Shown: positions 26,831 through 35,750, counted from the first letter of the stretch. The stretch is DNA of 64,000 nucleotides from Piscirickettsiaceae bacterium (GCA_024685995.1 JAIBDY010000002.1:35469-99468), one strand, 5' to 3'. Notes: generated by a model not told the origin, from the letters alone. A program made the numbers and translations.

Positions 26831-28666
26831 ATGACTGTCGTGAGTAATCTTGATTTGGAACTCGATACTGAGTCCCCTCAAAATCTGCAAGTTGTTCCTA
26901 TTACGGGATCAGACATTGCCACATTACTCGACTCTAAAATTCTGGTCGCTGGTGCCAAAGTATCAGATGTCGCTTATATGAAGGCGATGTTAGAAATTAG
27001 CGGCTTTAACGCTATCTCTGTGGCGCATAGCAGTAAAGATGTCATGTCACGCCTACGTGCGGGTATTCACGAAGATTTTTGTGATGTCGACTTAATTGTG
27101 CTCGACAGTAGTTTGGGCGATATGACTGCTCGAGAGCTCAGGCTGGTGATGAACCAGTTTGATGAATGGCAATTGATTCCTATTATCTCTCTGACGAAAG
27201 AATCGCAATGGGATCATGCACAAGCGCTGACCGATCTTGGCCATGGTGTGACTTCTTTGCAATACCATCCCTTGACTGCAGAGTCCTTCCCACCTTCCGT
27301 GATGACGGCATTGGCGGTGAAAAAAGAGCGTGATCAAAGCTATCAACGCCAAGCTTTATTAGAAGAAGAAGTATCTAGCTTGAAAGTGATGGAAGCGAGG
27401 TTAAAGTTTTCGATTGATCATGACGAGTTAACGGGCTTATCAAACCGTCGTAAATTAGAACAATCGATTGAATTGAGCTTGATTCAAGCGCGCAACTTCA
27501 GCATTAATAGTGTGTTGCTATATATTGATTTAGATCGTTTTAAAGTACTGAATGATACAGAAGGCCATGTGGCTGGTGATGCGTTAATTATTCAAATAGC
27601 GAATACGTTGCGACGCTTTTTTTCACCGCAAGATACCTTGGTGCGTATTGGTTCAGATGAGTTCGCGGTGTTAATAGATAATATTCAAACTCCCGCCGCG
27701 CTTGAAAAGGCAGAGGCCATACGGCAAGAACTTGATGGCTATCGCTTTGAACACATGGGTAATGAATATCATTTATCTGCCAGTATCGGGATGAAACTGA
27801 TCTCTGCGGATAAAGACTTAAAGGCAGGTGATATTTTATCTCATGCTAATCAGGCCTGTTTTACCGCCAAAGAACGCGGTAGAAACCGTGTCCATATGCA
27901 TAATCCTAGTGATACAGAAATGCATGCGCTTCGTCATAATGTGCAATGGGCGCCGCGTATTAGAACCGCCTTGAAACAAGAAAACTTCCTGCTACAATTT
28001 CAGCCAATTTATGCGGTGAAGACGGATAGTATCAGTCATTATGAATGTTTGATCCGTATGAAAGATGAAGATGGTAAGGTCTATTCACCTAATGAATTTA
28101 TCCCTGTTGCAGAAAAGATGGGGTTGGTAGAGCAGATCGATTTATGGGTGATCAACCATGTTTTCAATTTAATGCGTACGATGCCAGAGGCTATTTCTTT
28201 TAATATTAATTTATCGGCAAATATATTTTTAGATCACCAACTTTTTCCTTTGGTGGCAAAAAAGCTTAAGGAAACGGGGGTGAACCCAGCTAGGGTTGTA
28301 TTTGAAATTACCGAGACGTGTGCAGTCTCCAATTTTGAACAGACAAAAGCGGTAGTCAATCAACTACGGACTTTGGGCTGTAGTTTTGCATTGGATGATT
28401 TTGGTGCCGGATTCAATTCATACAGTTATTTAAAACATTTTCCGGTCGATATGTTGAAGATAGATGGTTGCTTTATTACCGACCTAGAAACCGATATGGT
28501 TGATCAAGTGTTAGTCAAATCGATGATCGATGTGGCGCATAGCTTGGGCAAAAAAACGGTGGCTGAATTCGTGGAACGTCAAAGCACGATGGATCTGTTA
28601 AAGAGACTAGGAATTGATTATATCCAAGGCTATTTAGTGGGGAGGCCGCAAGGTGAATTATTGTAG
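26831..28666 (+). CDS. Response-regulator-like REC-GGDEF-EAL protein
   Basis: A 611-residue cytosolic three-domain protein. The REC-like domain (about 35-160) has the candidate phospho-acceptor Asp92 in LIVLDSSLGD, but the N-terminal acidic pocket (ILVAGAKVSD) is altered, so receiver function is uncertain. The GGDEF domain (about 190-355) has GSDEF (274-278) in place of GGDEF and no RxxD inhibitory site. The EAL domain (about 370-605) has ECL (405-407) in place of EAL but keeps INLSAN, FEITET, DDFGAG and KIDGCFI. It probably makes or degrades c-di-GMP, with phosphodiesterase activity the better supported. It follows fliK and faces the flagellar block, suggesting a motility link. Confidence 0.9.
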   Translation: MTVVSNLDLELDTESPQNLQVVPITGSDIATLLDSKILVAGAKVSDVAYMKAMLEISGFNAISVAHSSKDVMSRLRAGIHEDFCDVDLIVLDSSLGDMTARELRLVMNQFDEWQLIPIISLTKESQWDHAQALTDLGHGVTSLQYHPLTAESFPPSVMTALAVKKERDQSYQRQALLEEEVSSLKVMEARLKFSIDHDELTGLSNRRKLEQSIELSLIQARNFSINSVLLYIDLDRFKVLNDTEGHVAGDALIIQIANTLRRFFSPQDTLVRIGSDEFAVLIDNIQTPAALEKAEAIRQELDGYRFEHMGNEYHLSASIGMKLISADKDLKAGDILSHANQACFTAKERGRNRVHMHNPSDTEMHALRHNVQWAPRIRTALKQENFLLQFQPIYAVKTDSISHYECLIRMKDEDGKVYSPNEFIPVAEKMGLVEQIDLWVINHVFNLMRTMPEAISFNINLSANIFLDHQLFPLVAKKLKETGVNPARVVFEITETCAVSNFEQTKAVVNQLRTLGCSFALDDFGAGFNSYSYLKHFPVDMLKIDGCFITDLETDMVDQVLVKSMIDVAHSLGKKTVAEFVERQSTMDLLKRLGIDYIQGYLVGRPQGELL

Positions 28667-28667
28667 C

Positions 28668-29048
28668 TCAGTGCCTGGCACTATGTTCATTGTCACCATG
28701 CATACGTTCAATAAGGTGGGCTTCTTCATCACTTAAGTTACAACTGTCGACAAGTTGAGTCGAGGCAACCCCTTTCTTCGCCAAACGAATGGCGTGATCA
28801 TAATTATGTTGCGGTGCAAGACTGGAGCTAAGGCTGCCTTGTTGTTCTTTTAATTTAGCCAGTGCACGTTCAAACACGATCAAGCGCTCATCGGTACTCA
28901 CGGTGCCTGAGCACAATACGGTTAATTGATTTTGAAGATCATTGATAATCGCGCTTTGTGCTAGGTGCTGTTTGTATAAGTGATAACCAGCGGTGAGGAT
29001 TAAGGCACTGCTGATAATGCTTATGATGGCAATGATTAAGGTAGTCAT
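28668..29048 (-). CDS. DUF2802 protein at the end of the chemotaxis block
   Basis: A 126-residue protein with one N-terminal hydrophobic helix (about residues 2-22), a coiled-coil-like stretch (LAQSAIINDLQNQLTVL ... FERALAKLKEQQGS) and a C-terminal segment HAIRLAKKGVASTQLVDSCNLSDEEAHLI. The latter looks like the short HTH-like region seen in DUF2802 proteins downstream of cheW in Pseudomonas. Function is not known. It is last in the cheW group, 30 nt after the 56-residue gene, and its stop nearly meets that of the convergent REC-GGDEF-EAL gene. Confidence 0.8.
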   Translation of the reverse strand: MTTLIIAIISIISSALILTAGYHLYKQHLAQSAIINDLQNQLTVLCSGTVSTDERLIVFERALAKLKEQQGSLSSSLAPQHNYDHAIRLAKKGVASTQLVDSCNLSDEEAHLIERMHGDNEHSARH

Positions 29049-29078
29049 GATATTGCTTCCTTTATTGTTGAATCGAGT

Positions 29079-29249
29079 CTAGACGAATTCATCAAAAAGC
29101 CCTTTTTTAGGGTGTTTATGGGTTTGTTCTAATTGGTCTTGGTCTTTTTTCTTTGACTTATCGTTGTCTTGCTTTTGTTGGCGATCTGATGGCATAGTCG
29201 TGGACAATTTTGTATCCGCAGGCGTTGTGGGTTTAATTTTTTCGCTCAT
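29079..29249 (-). CDS. Small lysine-rich protein coupled to cheW
   Basis: A 56-residue ORF, too short for common cut-offs, from ATG 29249 to TAG 29079. Its start overlaps the cheW stop by 4 nt (ATGA). It is highly charged and predicted disordered in the middle (SDRQQKQDNDKSKKKDQDQ) and ends in KKGLFDEFV, a short hydrophobic/acidic C-terminus that looks like a binding peptide. The overlap and tight packing between cheW and the DUF2802 gene support a real gene. Function unknown; a chemotaxis or polar-array accessory is suggested only by position. Confidence 0.65.
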   Translation of the reverse strand: MSEKIKPTTPADTKLSTTMPSDRQQKQDNDKSKKKDQDQLEQTHKHPKKGLFDEFV

Positions 29250-29713
29250 GCGTCTACAAGATCATGCTTACTTAAAAATCTGTCGAGATCGATTAAGATC
29301 AGAAGGTTATCCCCGCGACTACTGACGCCTTGGATAAAATAAGTAGATTCATCCTTTTTCACTGTGGGTGTGGGTTCAATGTCAGATTGATGAAGGTATA
29401 CCACCTCGGCGACACTATCGACCAGCATACCGATGACATTGTCTTCGACTTCGACCACGATAATCCGTGATAAATCATCAGGTTTTTTTGAGGGTAAGCC
29501 GAAGCGTTGACGGGTATCAATAACGGTCACGACATTACCGCGTAAGTTGATAACACCTAATACATAATCCGCTGCGCCTGGTACCTGTGCGATCTCGGTA
29601 ATTCTCAACACCTCTTGTACTTGCATGACATTCACACCATAGATTTCATTCTCTATGTGATACGTCACCCATTGCAAGATTGGGTCGGTTACTGTTTGTT
29701 CTGTTTCGCTCAT
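29246..29713 (-). CDS. cheW: Chemotaxis coupling protein CheW
   Basis: A 155-residue scaffold that bridges receptors and the CheA kinase. The family pattern is intact: WVTYHIENEIYGVNVMQVQE (about 15-34), YVLGVINLRGNVVTVIDTRQ near 51, and GMLVDSVAEVVYL near 95. The N-terminus is a little longer than that of E. coli CheW. It is separated from motD by a 211-bp gap, so it probably has its own promoter and heads a short unit with the 56-residue and DUF2802 genes. In Pseudomonas two ParA/CheW-like genes sit between motD and cheW; they are absent here. Confidence 0.95.
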   Translation of the reverse strand: MSETEQTVTDPILQWVTYHIENEIYGVNVMQVQEVLRITEIAQVPGAADYVLGVINLRGNVVTVIDTRQRFGLPSKKPDDLSRIIVVEVEDNVIGMLVDSVAEVVYLHQSDIEPTPTVKKDESTYFIQGVSSRGDNLLILIDLDRFLSKHDLVDA

Positions 29714-29924
29714 GATTTTTGCGTCCTATACGCGACTTCAAATGTACGAAGATGACGTTGTCGTCAAAATACTGCCATTGAATACGATGGTTACGATTAA
29801 GCATTGTTTATGCCATATTTATCGATGTATTGCTACCTTAAAGAGATGAAATTATCGATGTTCTTTCGATATCAGGTGGTATCAGTATTGCCTTTAGTCG
29901 ATATGAGTCGTTTTCATTGAGGTT

Positions 29925-30749
29925 TTATTCAAGTATTGAAACAGCTGCTTGCTTAGCATCAAAAACTGCTAGAGAACGCCTGCTTTCATTGCTACCTAAG
30001 ACGACAAGTACAACCCGACGATTTTTTTGTCTACCTGCTTCGGTTGCATTGTCAGCAATGGGCTTAAATTCACCATAACCAATGGCAGACATGCGAGAGG
30101 GGGCCAGTCCATAACGATCTAATAAATGTACAACACTGGCGGCACGTGCTGCTGATAATTCCCAGTTGGAAGGAAATCGAGGGGTGTTAATAGGCTGGTT
30201 ATCGGTAAAGCCTTCAACTTGGATGGGATTGGCCGAAGTACGTAAGATATCGGCAACCTTACCAATGATAGGTACAGCCTCTTTTTCTAAGCGAGATTCA
30301 CCGCTAAAAAACAACACATTAGACTTGATTTCCAGTTCCAACCAATCTTCGCCTTTTTTGATGCTGACATCTTGGTTTTCGATTTGTTTTAATAAGGCAT
30401 CATTTAATTGGTTAGAAATATCGTTAATGGTGCGAATGGTATCTTCTGGGACGATGGGGGCGTTAGGTAACTCAATGATCTGAGCAGGCTCCGGCCTAGG
30501 GTTGATGCTTTTACTTTTGGCTTCTTCTCCATGACTCAGCTCTCCAACCTGGATCGGGTCGATGCTTTTCTTGGGGTCAGTGAAGACGGCTTCGAGTGTA
30601 TCAGACAGCACACGAAATTTACCGACATTGACCGATGAGATCGAATACATGACGACAAAAAAAGCAAACAATAGTGTGATAAAGTCGGCGTATGAGACCA
30701 ACCATCTTTCGTGGTTAACGTGTTCTTCTACTCGTTTTTTGCGTGCCAT
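29925..30749 (-). CDS. motD: Flagellar motor stator protein MotD (MotB-type)
   Basis: A 274-residue inner-membrane protein. One N-terminal helix (about 17-38) carries the motif WLVSYADFITLLFAFFVVMY, with Asp22 the proton-binding stator residue. The C-terminal OmpA-like peptidoglycan-binding domain (about 140-255) has NWELSAARAASVVHLLD and the KNRRVVL ending. It pairs with MotC, 12 nt upstream. In Pseudomonas the MotCD stator is the set suited to swarming and high viscosity, but whether a MotAB set also exists here cannot be seen. Confidence 0.94.
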   Translation of the reverse strand: MARKKRVEEHVNHERWLVSYADFITLLFAFFVVMYSISSVNVGKFRVLSDTLEAVFTDPKKSIDPIQVGELSHGEEAKSKSINPRPEPAQIIELPNAPIVPEDTIRTINDISNQLNDALLKQIENQDVSIKKGEDWLELEIKSNVLFFSGESRLEKEAVPIIGKVADILRTSANPIQVEGFTDNQPINTPRFPSNWELSAARAASVVHLLDRYGLAPSRMSAIGYGEFKPIADNATEAGRQKNRRVVLVVLGSNESRRSLAVFDAKQAAVSILE

Positions 30750-30761
30750 AATGCATTCACC

Positions 30762-31502
30762 TCAATTGAGATAAGCTTGTAAACGACTTTCAATATTGCG
30801 TGGGTTATCGCCATCTGCGACACTGATCAGCCCATCTATCAACATCATTTGAATACGACTTCGATGGTCGATAAGTGATTTCAATTTGCTACTAATCGGC
30901 AGAAAAAGCAGATTGGCTAATGCAACCCCGTAAATGGTGGCTACAAACGCAACGGCAATCCCGGCTCCAAGTGAAGAGGGATCGGCCAGGTTGCCCATGA
31001 CATGGATAAGGCCCATGACAGCACCAATAATACCAATCGTGGGAGAATAGCCGCCCATGGCTTCGTACACTTTAGCTGAGGCAATGTCATTACTTTCTTG
31101 AATGTCTAAATCCGCTTCCATGATTTCTCGGATTAATTCAGGTTCGGCACCATCGGCGATCAGTTGCAAGCCTTTTTGACGGAATAGGTCTTTTTCATCC
31201 ATGGCCACCGCTTCAAGTCGCATTAAGCCCTCTTTGCGAGCAATTTGATTCCAGCTTAAAATAGCATCCAGTGTTTCTGCCGCAGAGAATTTGGGCGGAA
31301 AGAAAACCCATTTTGTGATGCGTAAGGCTCGTAAAAAAGTATGTAATGGGGTTTGCAACATGACGGCGCCGATTGTGCCACCTAGTACAATGAGCATCGC
31401 CACTGCATTCATGATGGTATCTAAGTGACCGCCTTCAAGATACTGGCCACCAATAATAGCGCCAAATCCGACTATTAAACCGAGAACACTAAGAATATCC
31501 AT
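30762..31502 (-). CDS. motC: Flagellar motor stator protein MotC (MotA/PomA-type)
   Basis: A 246-residue protein with four membrane helices (about 5-25, 32-50, 148-168 and 179-200) and a cytoplasmic loop between helices 2 and 3. The loop has charged residues for torque contact with FliG. The conserved TIGIIGAVMGLIHVMGNL segment (about 155-172) contains the helix 3 proline region, and GAGIAVAFVATIYGVALANL follows. The size and the company of motD identify the MotC/PomA group. It follows cheB after 6 nt. Confidence 0.94.
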   Translation of the reverse strand: MDILSVLGLIVGFGAIIGGQYLEGGHLDTIMNAVAMLIVLGGTIGAVMLQTPLHTFLRALRITKWVFFPPKFSAAETLDAILSWNQIARKEGLMRLEAVAMDEKDLFRQKGLQLIADGAEPELIREIMEADLDIQESNDIASAKVYEAMGGYSPTIGIIGAVMGLIHVMGNLADPSSLGAGIAVAFVATIYGVALANLLFLPISSKLKSLIDHRSRIQMMLIDGLISVADGDNPRNIESRLQAYLN

Positions 31503-31508
31503 AGTTGA

Positions 31509-32546
31509 TTAGGCTTTTATTTCCGCTAGTTGTTGCCCGATATCGGCTAAGCTCAGCACGTTATCAGCTAAATCAGCCTCGGCAATGGCCTTTGGCATCC
31601 CGTAAATCGTACTACTTTGTTCATCTTGTGACCAGATTGTGGCTCGTAATTGTTTTAATATTTTGCATCCGTCTCTGCCATTGGTTCCCATGCCGGTCAG
31701 AATGATGGCTAAGGTTTCGGCGGGGCAGACCGTTGCAATCGATTTTAAGGTCAAGTCAATACAGGGTTGATAGGGTTGTTCGGTGCCGCTTTCTTGAATT
31801 TTTAAGTAAGCTTGGCCGAGTGTTCCTGTTAATAGCATCTGTTGGCCACCTGGCGCTAGGTAAGCGACACCCGGTTGGATTTTCTCACCATGAGTCGCTA
31901 GTTTGACAGTAATGGCGCATTGATTATCGAGCCGTTGTGCAAAAGCAGTGGTAAAGGTGGCTGGCATGTGTTGAATCAGCAGTAGTGGACAAGGAAAATC
32001 GCTAGGTAGTTGCGATAATATTTGTTGTAAGGCGATAGGGCCACCGGTTGACGTGCCGATTGCGATCAGCTTGATTGGGCGGATCAATAAGCGACGAGGT
32101 CTGACAGGAGGGGGCTGAGTGGCTGTTTGCTGTGCGGGGTTACTTTTGAAGTTCAGGGCGAGAGTTCGTAAGCGTTGACACAGTTTTTGATGGGCTTGTT
32201 GTTGTACGCGCGAAATATCATCAAAGCGTTTCGGCATGTAATCAACGGCACCGGCAGCTAAGGCCTCAAATGTGGCTTTAGCGCCGGCTGTGGTCGTTGT
32301 CGATAGCATCAAAATCGCGGTGGGTCGTTGACTCATAATGCTACGAACAGCGGTTATACCATCCATCTTGGGCATTTCGATGTCCATGGTAATCACGTCT
32401 GGTTTGAGTCGTAGCGTTTTTTCAATCGCTTGTTCCCCATCCGCTGCCGTGCCGGCAACTTCTAACTCTGGATCGGCTGAGATGATAGCTGACAACCTGA
32501 GACGAAAGAAACTGGAATCATCGACAATTAATACTCGAATTGCCAT
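31509..32546 (-). CDS. cheB: Chemotaxis response regulator / protein-glutamate methylesterase CheB
   Basis: A 345-residue protein demethylating receptor glutamates and deamidating glutamines. The ATG at 32546 (MAIRVLIVDDSSFFRL) is chosen because the longer frame to 32579 runs into cheA. The receiver domain (1-120) has acidic residues Asp9/Asp10 and phospho-site Asp55 in ITMDIEMPKMDG. The C-terminal esterase domain (about 155-340) has the triad region GTSTGG (Ser), IQHMP (His) and TGMGTNGRDG (Asp). No cheR is found in the window. The cheA gene ends 7 nt upstream. Confidence 0.95.
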   Translation of the reverse strand: MAIRVLIVDDSSFFRLRLSAIISADPELEVAGTAADGEQAIEKTLRLKPDVITMDIEMPKMDGITAVRSIMSQRPTAILMLSTTTTAGAKATFEALAAGAVDYMPKRFDDISRVQQQAHQKLCQRLRTLALNFKSNPAQQTATQPPPVRPRRLLIRPIKLIAIGTSTGGPIALQQILSQLPSDFPCPLLLIQHMPATFTTAFAQRLDNQCAITVKLATHGEKIQPGVAYLAPGGQQMLLTGTLGQAYLKIQESGTEQPYQPCIDLTLKSIATVCPAETLAIILTGMGTNGRDGCKILKQLRATIWSQDEQSSTIYGMPKAIAEADLADNVLSLADIGQQLAEIKA

Positions 32547-32553
32547 AGTCGTT

Positions 32554-34623
32554 TTAAAAACCTTTCCCGGCGTAAGCATTAATTAATTCAGGGAAATCAA
32601 TAATCAGAGCGATACGTCCATCGCCTGTAATAGTTGCACCTGCCAAGCCTTTTGTACCTTGCACGAGTGCCCCCAAAGGTTTAATCACAACTTCTTCTTG
32701 ACCGATCAATTGATCAACGACAAAGCCAACGCGTTGGGTACCGATATGGACGATGACAACGTGTTCGAGTGACGGTCTGTCATCATTATCTACGCTATTG
32801 GTGAGCCAATCTCTGAGATAAAATAATGGCAGTGCTTTATTGCGAACAGTAATGGTTTGTTGACCATCAACCATATTGGTTTTGCTGAGGTCTAAGTGAA
32901 AAATCTCATTGACGCTGACCAGGGGTAGGGCAAAAATTTGCTCGCCTAACATGACCATGAGCGTTGGCATAATGGCTAAGGTCAAAGGGACTTTGATCGA
33001 TAAGGTCGTCCCTTTGCCTAGGGTGGAATCAATGGCGATCACCCCATTGAGTTTTGCAATGCTGGTTTTGACCACATCCATACCGACGCCGCGCCCCGAA
33101 ATATCGGAAATGTCCTGTTTCATCGAGAATCCAGGCGCAAAAATCAGGGCGTAACATTCTGCCTCGCTTAGACGCTGGGCATATTCCTCATCCATCATGC
33201 CTTTTTCAACAGCTTTTTGCCTTAGAATATCAGGATCCATGCCTGCCCCGTCATCGGCGATAGTCAGCAGGATATGGTCTCCTTCTTGGGCAGCTCCGAG
33301 CAGAATATGCCCCGAACGGGGTTTACCATTCGCTTCGCGGATATCGGGTGTTTCGATACCGTGGTCAACGGCGTTACGGACCAAATGCACTAAGGGGTCG
33401 GCTAAGGCTTCGACCAAGTTTTTGTCTAAGTCGGTGTCCTCTCCTTGCATTTCTAAATTGATGTCTTTTTGTAAACTGCGCGCTAGATCTCTGACCACAC
33501 GTGGAAAACGACCAAATACCTTTTTAATGGGCTGCATTCGGGTTTTCATAACCGCGGCTTGTAGGTCGGCGGTGACCACTGTGAGATTGCTGATCGCCTT
33601 AGCCATTTCTTCGTTTTCGATCGCCGATTCTAGTGTATTAATTCTATTTCTGACCAAAACCAGCTCACCAACCATATTCATAATTTCGTCAAGACGACTA
33701 GTGTCAACGCGCACACTGGTTTCAGCAGACTTTACAGCGGGGGAGCTTGTTGGCTTGTCTTTGACTTGATTTGCCTGTTCAGTATCACTTGTCGGTGATG
33801 AAGTGCCTGCTTTTTTCTTGCTTTGTATTGCATCGACTAGTGCGTCGAATTCAGCTTCGGTGATATCTTCATTTCCGACTTGCTGTGGGGCTGCTGTGGG
33901 TTTAGCTGGGATTCCTGGTGCAGCATGACCATGGATTTCATCTAAAATTGCGTCGAATTCAGCTTCGGTAATGTCATCATGACTGGCTGACTTGGCAAAG
34001 GTTGCTGCCTTGCTTGTTTGTTGCCCTGGTGGCGCACTACCATGGAGTTGATCCAATAGATCTTCAAACTCATCGTCAGTGATCTCGTCATTGTTTGTTG
34101 CTGGCGTGATGGTTGGGCTTGTGCCAGGCGCGCCATCACCGTGAAGATTGTTGAGCAGACTTTCAAACTCGTCCTCGGTAATGCCATCGCTGACAGATTT
34201 CGTTGTTAGAGTTGTATGCTCTTGCGGGGTAATCACGCTGTTGAGGTAGTGTGCTAATTGTTCAAAAATACGGTCATCAGCGGGGCTAGGGTAGTGTCCT
34301 GAGCGGATTTGCTCGAACATATTATTGAGGGCATCGAGGACTTGTAAAAAGGTATCCATCATGTCGGCGTCAACAACGCGTTCGCCTTGACGTAAGATAT
34401 TAAACACGTCTTCACCTTGATGACACAGTGCGACCATGGCATCAAGACCTAAGAAACCAGCACCGCCTTTGATGGTGTGAAAACCGCGAAAAATAGCGTT
34501 GAGCATCTCATTGTCTTCGGGTTGTGTTTCTAGTTGGACGAGCTGCTTATCGAGCGCCTCCATTAGCTCGTCGGCTTCGACCAAGAAGTCTTGTAGTATT
34601 TCATCGTTGGTATCTAGCGTCAT
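32554..34623 (-). CDS. cheA: Chemotaxis histidine kinase CheA
   Basis: A 689-residue kinase phosphorylating CheY and CheB. The P1 domain carries His49 in GFHTIKGGAGFLGL. The usual P2 (CheY-binding) region is replaced or interrupted by four imperfect repeats of I-T-x-x-E-F-x-x-L-L-x-x-(L/I)-H-G-x-x-x-x-G, starting at residues 148, 181, 218 and 254 with 33-37-residue spacing. The P3 dimerisation region follows at about 310-370. P4 holds N-box HLVRNAVDHGIE, then ADDGAGMD and GRGVGMDVVK. P5 is CheW-like. It is 11 nt after cheZ. Confidence 0.95.
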   Translation of the reverse strand: MTLDTNDEILQDFLVEADELMEALDKQLVQLETQPEDNEMLNAIFRGFHTIKGGAGFLGLDAMVALCHQGEDVFNILRQGERVVDADMMDTFLQVLDALNNMFEQIRSGHYPSPADDRIFEQLAHYLNSVITPQEHTTLTTKSVSDGITEDEFESLLNNLHGDGAPGTSPTITPATNNDEITDDEFEDLLDQLHGSAPPGQQTSKAATFAKSASHDDITEAEFDAILDEIHGHAAPGIPAKPTAAPQQVGNEDITEAEFDALVDAIQSKKKAGTSSPTSDTEQANQVKDKPTSSPAVKSAETSVRVDTSRLDEIMNMVGELVLVRNRINTLESAIENEEMAKAISNLTVVTADLQAAVMKTRMQPIKKVFGRFPRVVRDLARSLQKDINLEMQGEDTDLDKNLVEALADPLVHLVRNAVDHGIETPDIREANGKPRSGHILLGAAQEGDHILLTIADDGAGMDPDILRQKAVEKGMMDEEYAQRLSEAECYALIFAPGFSMKQDISDISGRGVGMDVVKTSIAKLNGVIAIDSTLGKGTTLSIKVPLTLAIMPTLMVMLGEQIFALPLVSVNEIFHLDLSKTNMVDGQQTITVRNKALPLFYLRDWLTNSVDNDDRPSLEHVVIVHIGTQRVGFVVDQLIGQEEVVIKPLGALVQGTKGLAGATITGDGRIALIIDFPELINAYAGKGF
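33814..34188 (-). repeat. Four tandem acidic peptide repeats encoded within cheA
   Basis: Four in-frame repeat units of about 33-37 codons encode ITEDEFESLLNNLHGDGAPG, ITDDEFEDLLDQLHGSAPPG, ITEAEFDAILDEIHGHAAPG and ITEAEFDALVDAIQSKKKAG (CheA residues 148, 181, 218 and 254 onward). The DNA is only partly conserved between units, so the protein motif is what is being preserved. Each unit looks like a short amphipathic acidic helix followed by a Gly/Pro/Ser/Thr linker. Confidence 0.85.
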
Positions 34624-34634
34624 CAGTTTTGCCT

Positions 34635-35366
34635 TTAGAGTCCCAGACTGGATAGTAGGTCGTCGACGTCGTCCTGCGCTGTCATGATATTGGGTTTGCC
34701 TGTTGCGTTCATTTGTGGTCCTTCAGCTTTTAAGGGATCGATGGGTTTAGTCGATGTTGTCGCTTGCTGTTGGCTTACTGTGTTGGGCTGTTGAACTAAG
34801 TTTGTTTCGACTTCTTCTATTAAATCGGTCAATTGACGGATAACTTGACCGGTGATGTCTTGATAGCTCTGTGCAAGGCTGATCTCTGACAGATTGTTGC
34901 GGATGGTTTCGATGTGTTGGATGCTGGCGGAAAGGTAGTTCGTGATCGCCTGTGTTAATGTTGGATTTGTTGGCAGGACCTGCTCGTTCGACAATGCTGA
35001 TTGCCAATGTTGATTGAGTGTTTGCGCTGATTGAGAAAGCGTTTGGTTAGCCAATGCAGCTGTTTCCACGGCTTCAAGCGTTTGATGCGCAGCCTGCTCT
35101 GTTAAGTTGGCAATATAGCTCAACCGTTCTCTGGTGCTCGGTATGGTGACTTGCATAAGATTCGCAGTAGGCAAGTCGACATTGATATTGTTGATCGCTG
35201 TATGGAGATCGCGGGTCAATTGTTCAATGTCTAACAACAGTTTGTTATTTCGTATTTGAATTAATGCGGCAAGTTGGTTCTCAATCTCTCGATCGTTGTC
35301 GCTTTCGAGTGCCGAGACTAACGCGCGGGCAGAGCTTAATAAATGTCTTTTTTGCTTCGCATCCAT
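34635..35366 (-). CDS. cheZ: Chemotaxis phosphatase CheZ
   Basis: A 243-residue protein that dephosphorylates CheY-P. The central long helical hairpin contains SYQDITGQVIRQLTDLIEEV, with the catalytic Gln in QDITGQ. The C-terminal tail ends in DDVDDLLSSLGL, the CheY-binding amphipathic peptide separated by a disordered linker, exactly the CheZ layout. It follows cheY after 9 nt. The N-terminal 60 residues are helical and less conserved. Confidence 0.93.
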   Translation of the reverse strand: MDAKQKRHLLSSARALVSALESDNDREIENQLAALIQIRNNKLLLDIEQLTRDLHTAINNINVDLPTANLMQVTIPSTRERLSYIANLTEQAAHQTLEAVETAALANQTLSQSAQTLNQHWQSALSNEQVLPTNPTLTQAITNYLSASIQHIETIRNNLSEISLAQSYQDITGQVIRQLTDLIEEVETNLVQQPNTVSQQQATTSTKPIDPLKAEGPQMNATGKPNIMTAQDDVDDLLSSLGL

Positions 35367-35375
35367 ACCGTGTCG

Positions 35376-35750
35376 CTAGGCGTTAATGCGTTCAAAGATT
35401 TTATCTATTTTCTCTTTTAAAGTGGCTGCGGTAAAAGGTTTGACGATGTAACCATTTACGCCTGCTTGCGCTGCTTCAATAATCTGTTCACGTTTGGTTT
35501 CTGCGGTGACCATCAATACGGGTAGGGTAGAAAGGGCTTCATCTGCCCGAACCGTTTTGAGCAGGTCAATACCTTGCATACCAGGCATATTCCAGTCGGT
35601 GACAAGAAAGTCCACGCCGCCGGCTTTTAAAATGGGAAGCGCTGTTAAACCATCGTCGGCTTCAAGGGTATTGGTAAAGCCGAGATCACGTAGTAACCCT
35701 TTGATAATACGCCGCATTGTTGTGAAATCATCAACGATGAGGATTGTCAT
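35376..35750 (-). CDS. cheY: Chemotaxis response regulator CheY
   Basis: A 124-residue single-domain receiver that, when phosphorylated, binds FliM to reverse the motor. The ATG at 35750 ([14 protein letters not shown]) is chosen over an in-frame TTG at 35774, as it matches the family N-terminus. Acidic pocket Asp7/Asp8, phospho-acceptor Asp52 ([10 protein letters not shown]), Thr82 (VTAETKRE) and Lys104 (YIVKPF) are all present. It lies 32 nt after fliA and 9 nt before cheZ. Confidence 0.95.
   Translation of the reverse strand: MTILIVDDFTTMRRIIKGLLRDLGFTNTLEADDGLTALPILKAGGVDFLVTDWNMPGMQGIDLLKTVRADEALSTLPVLMVTAETKREQIIEAAQAGVNGYIVKPFTAATLKEKIDKIFERINA

Noticed and set aside
29714..29924. A sigma-28 promoter for cheW
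   Set aside because: TTAAGG and TCGATAAA pieces are present on the minus strand but the spacing does not fit the FliA consensus.
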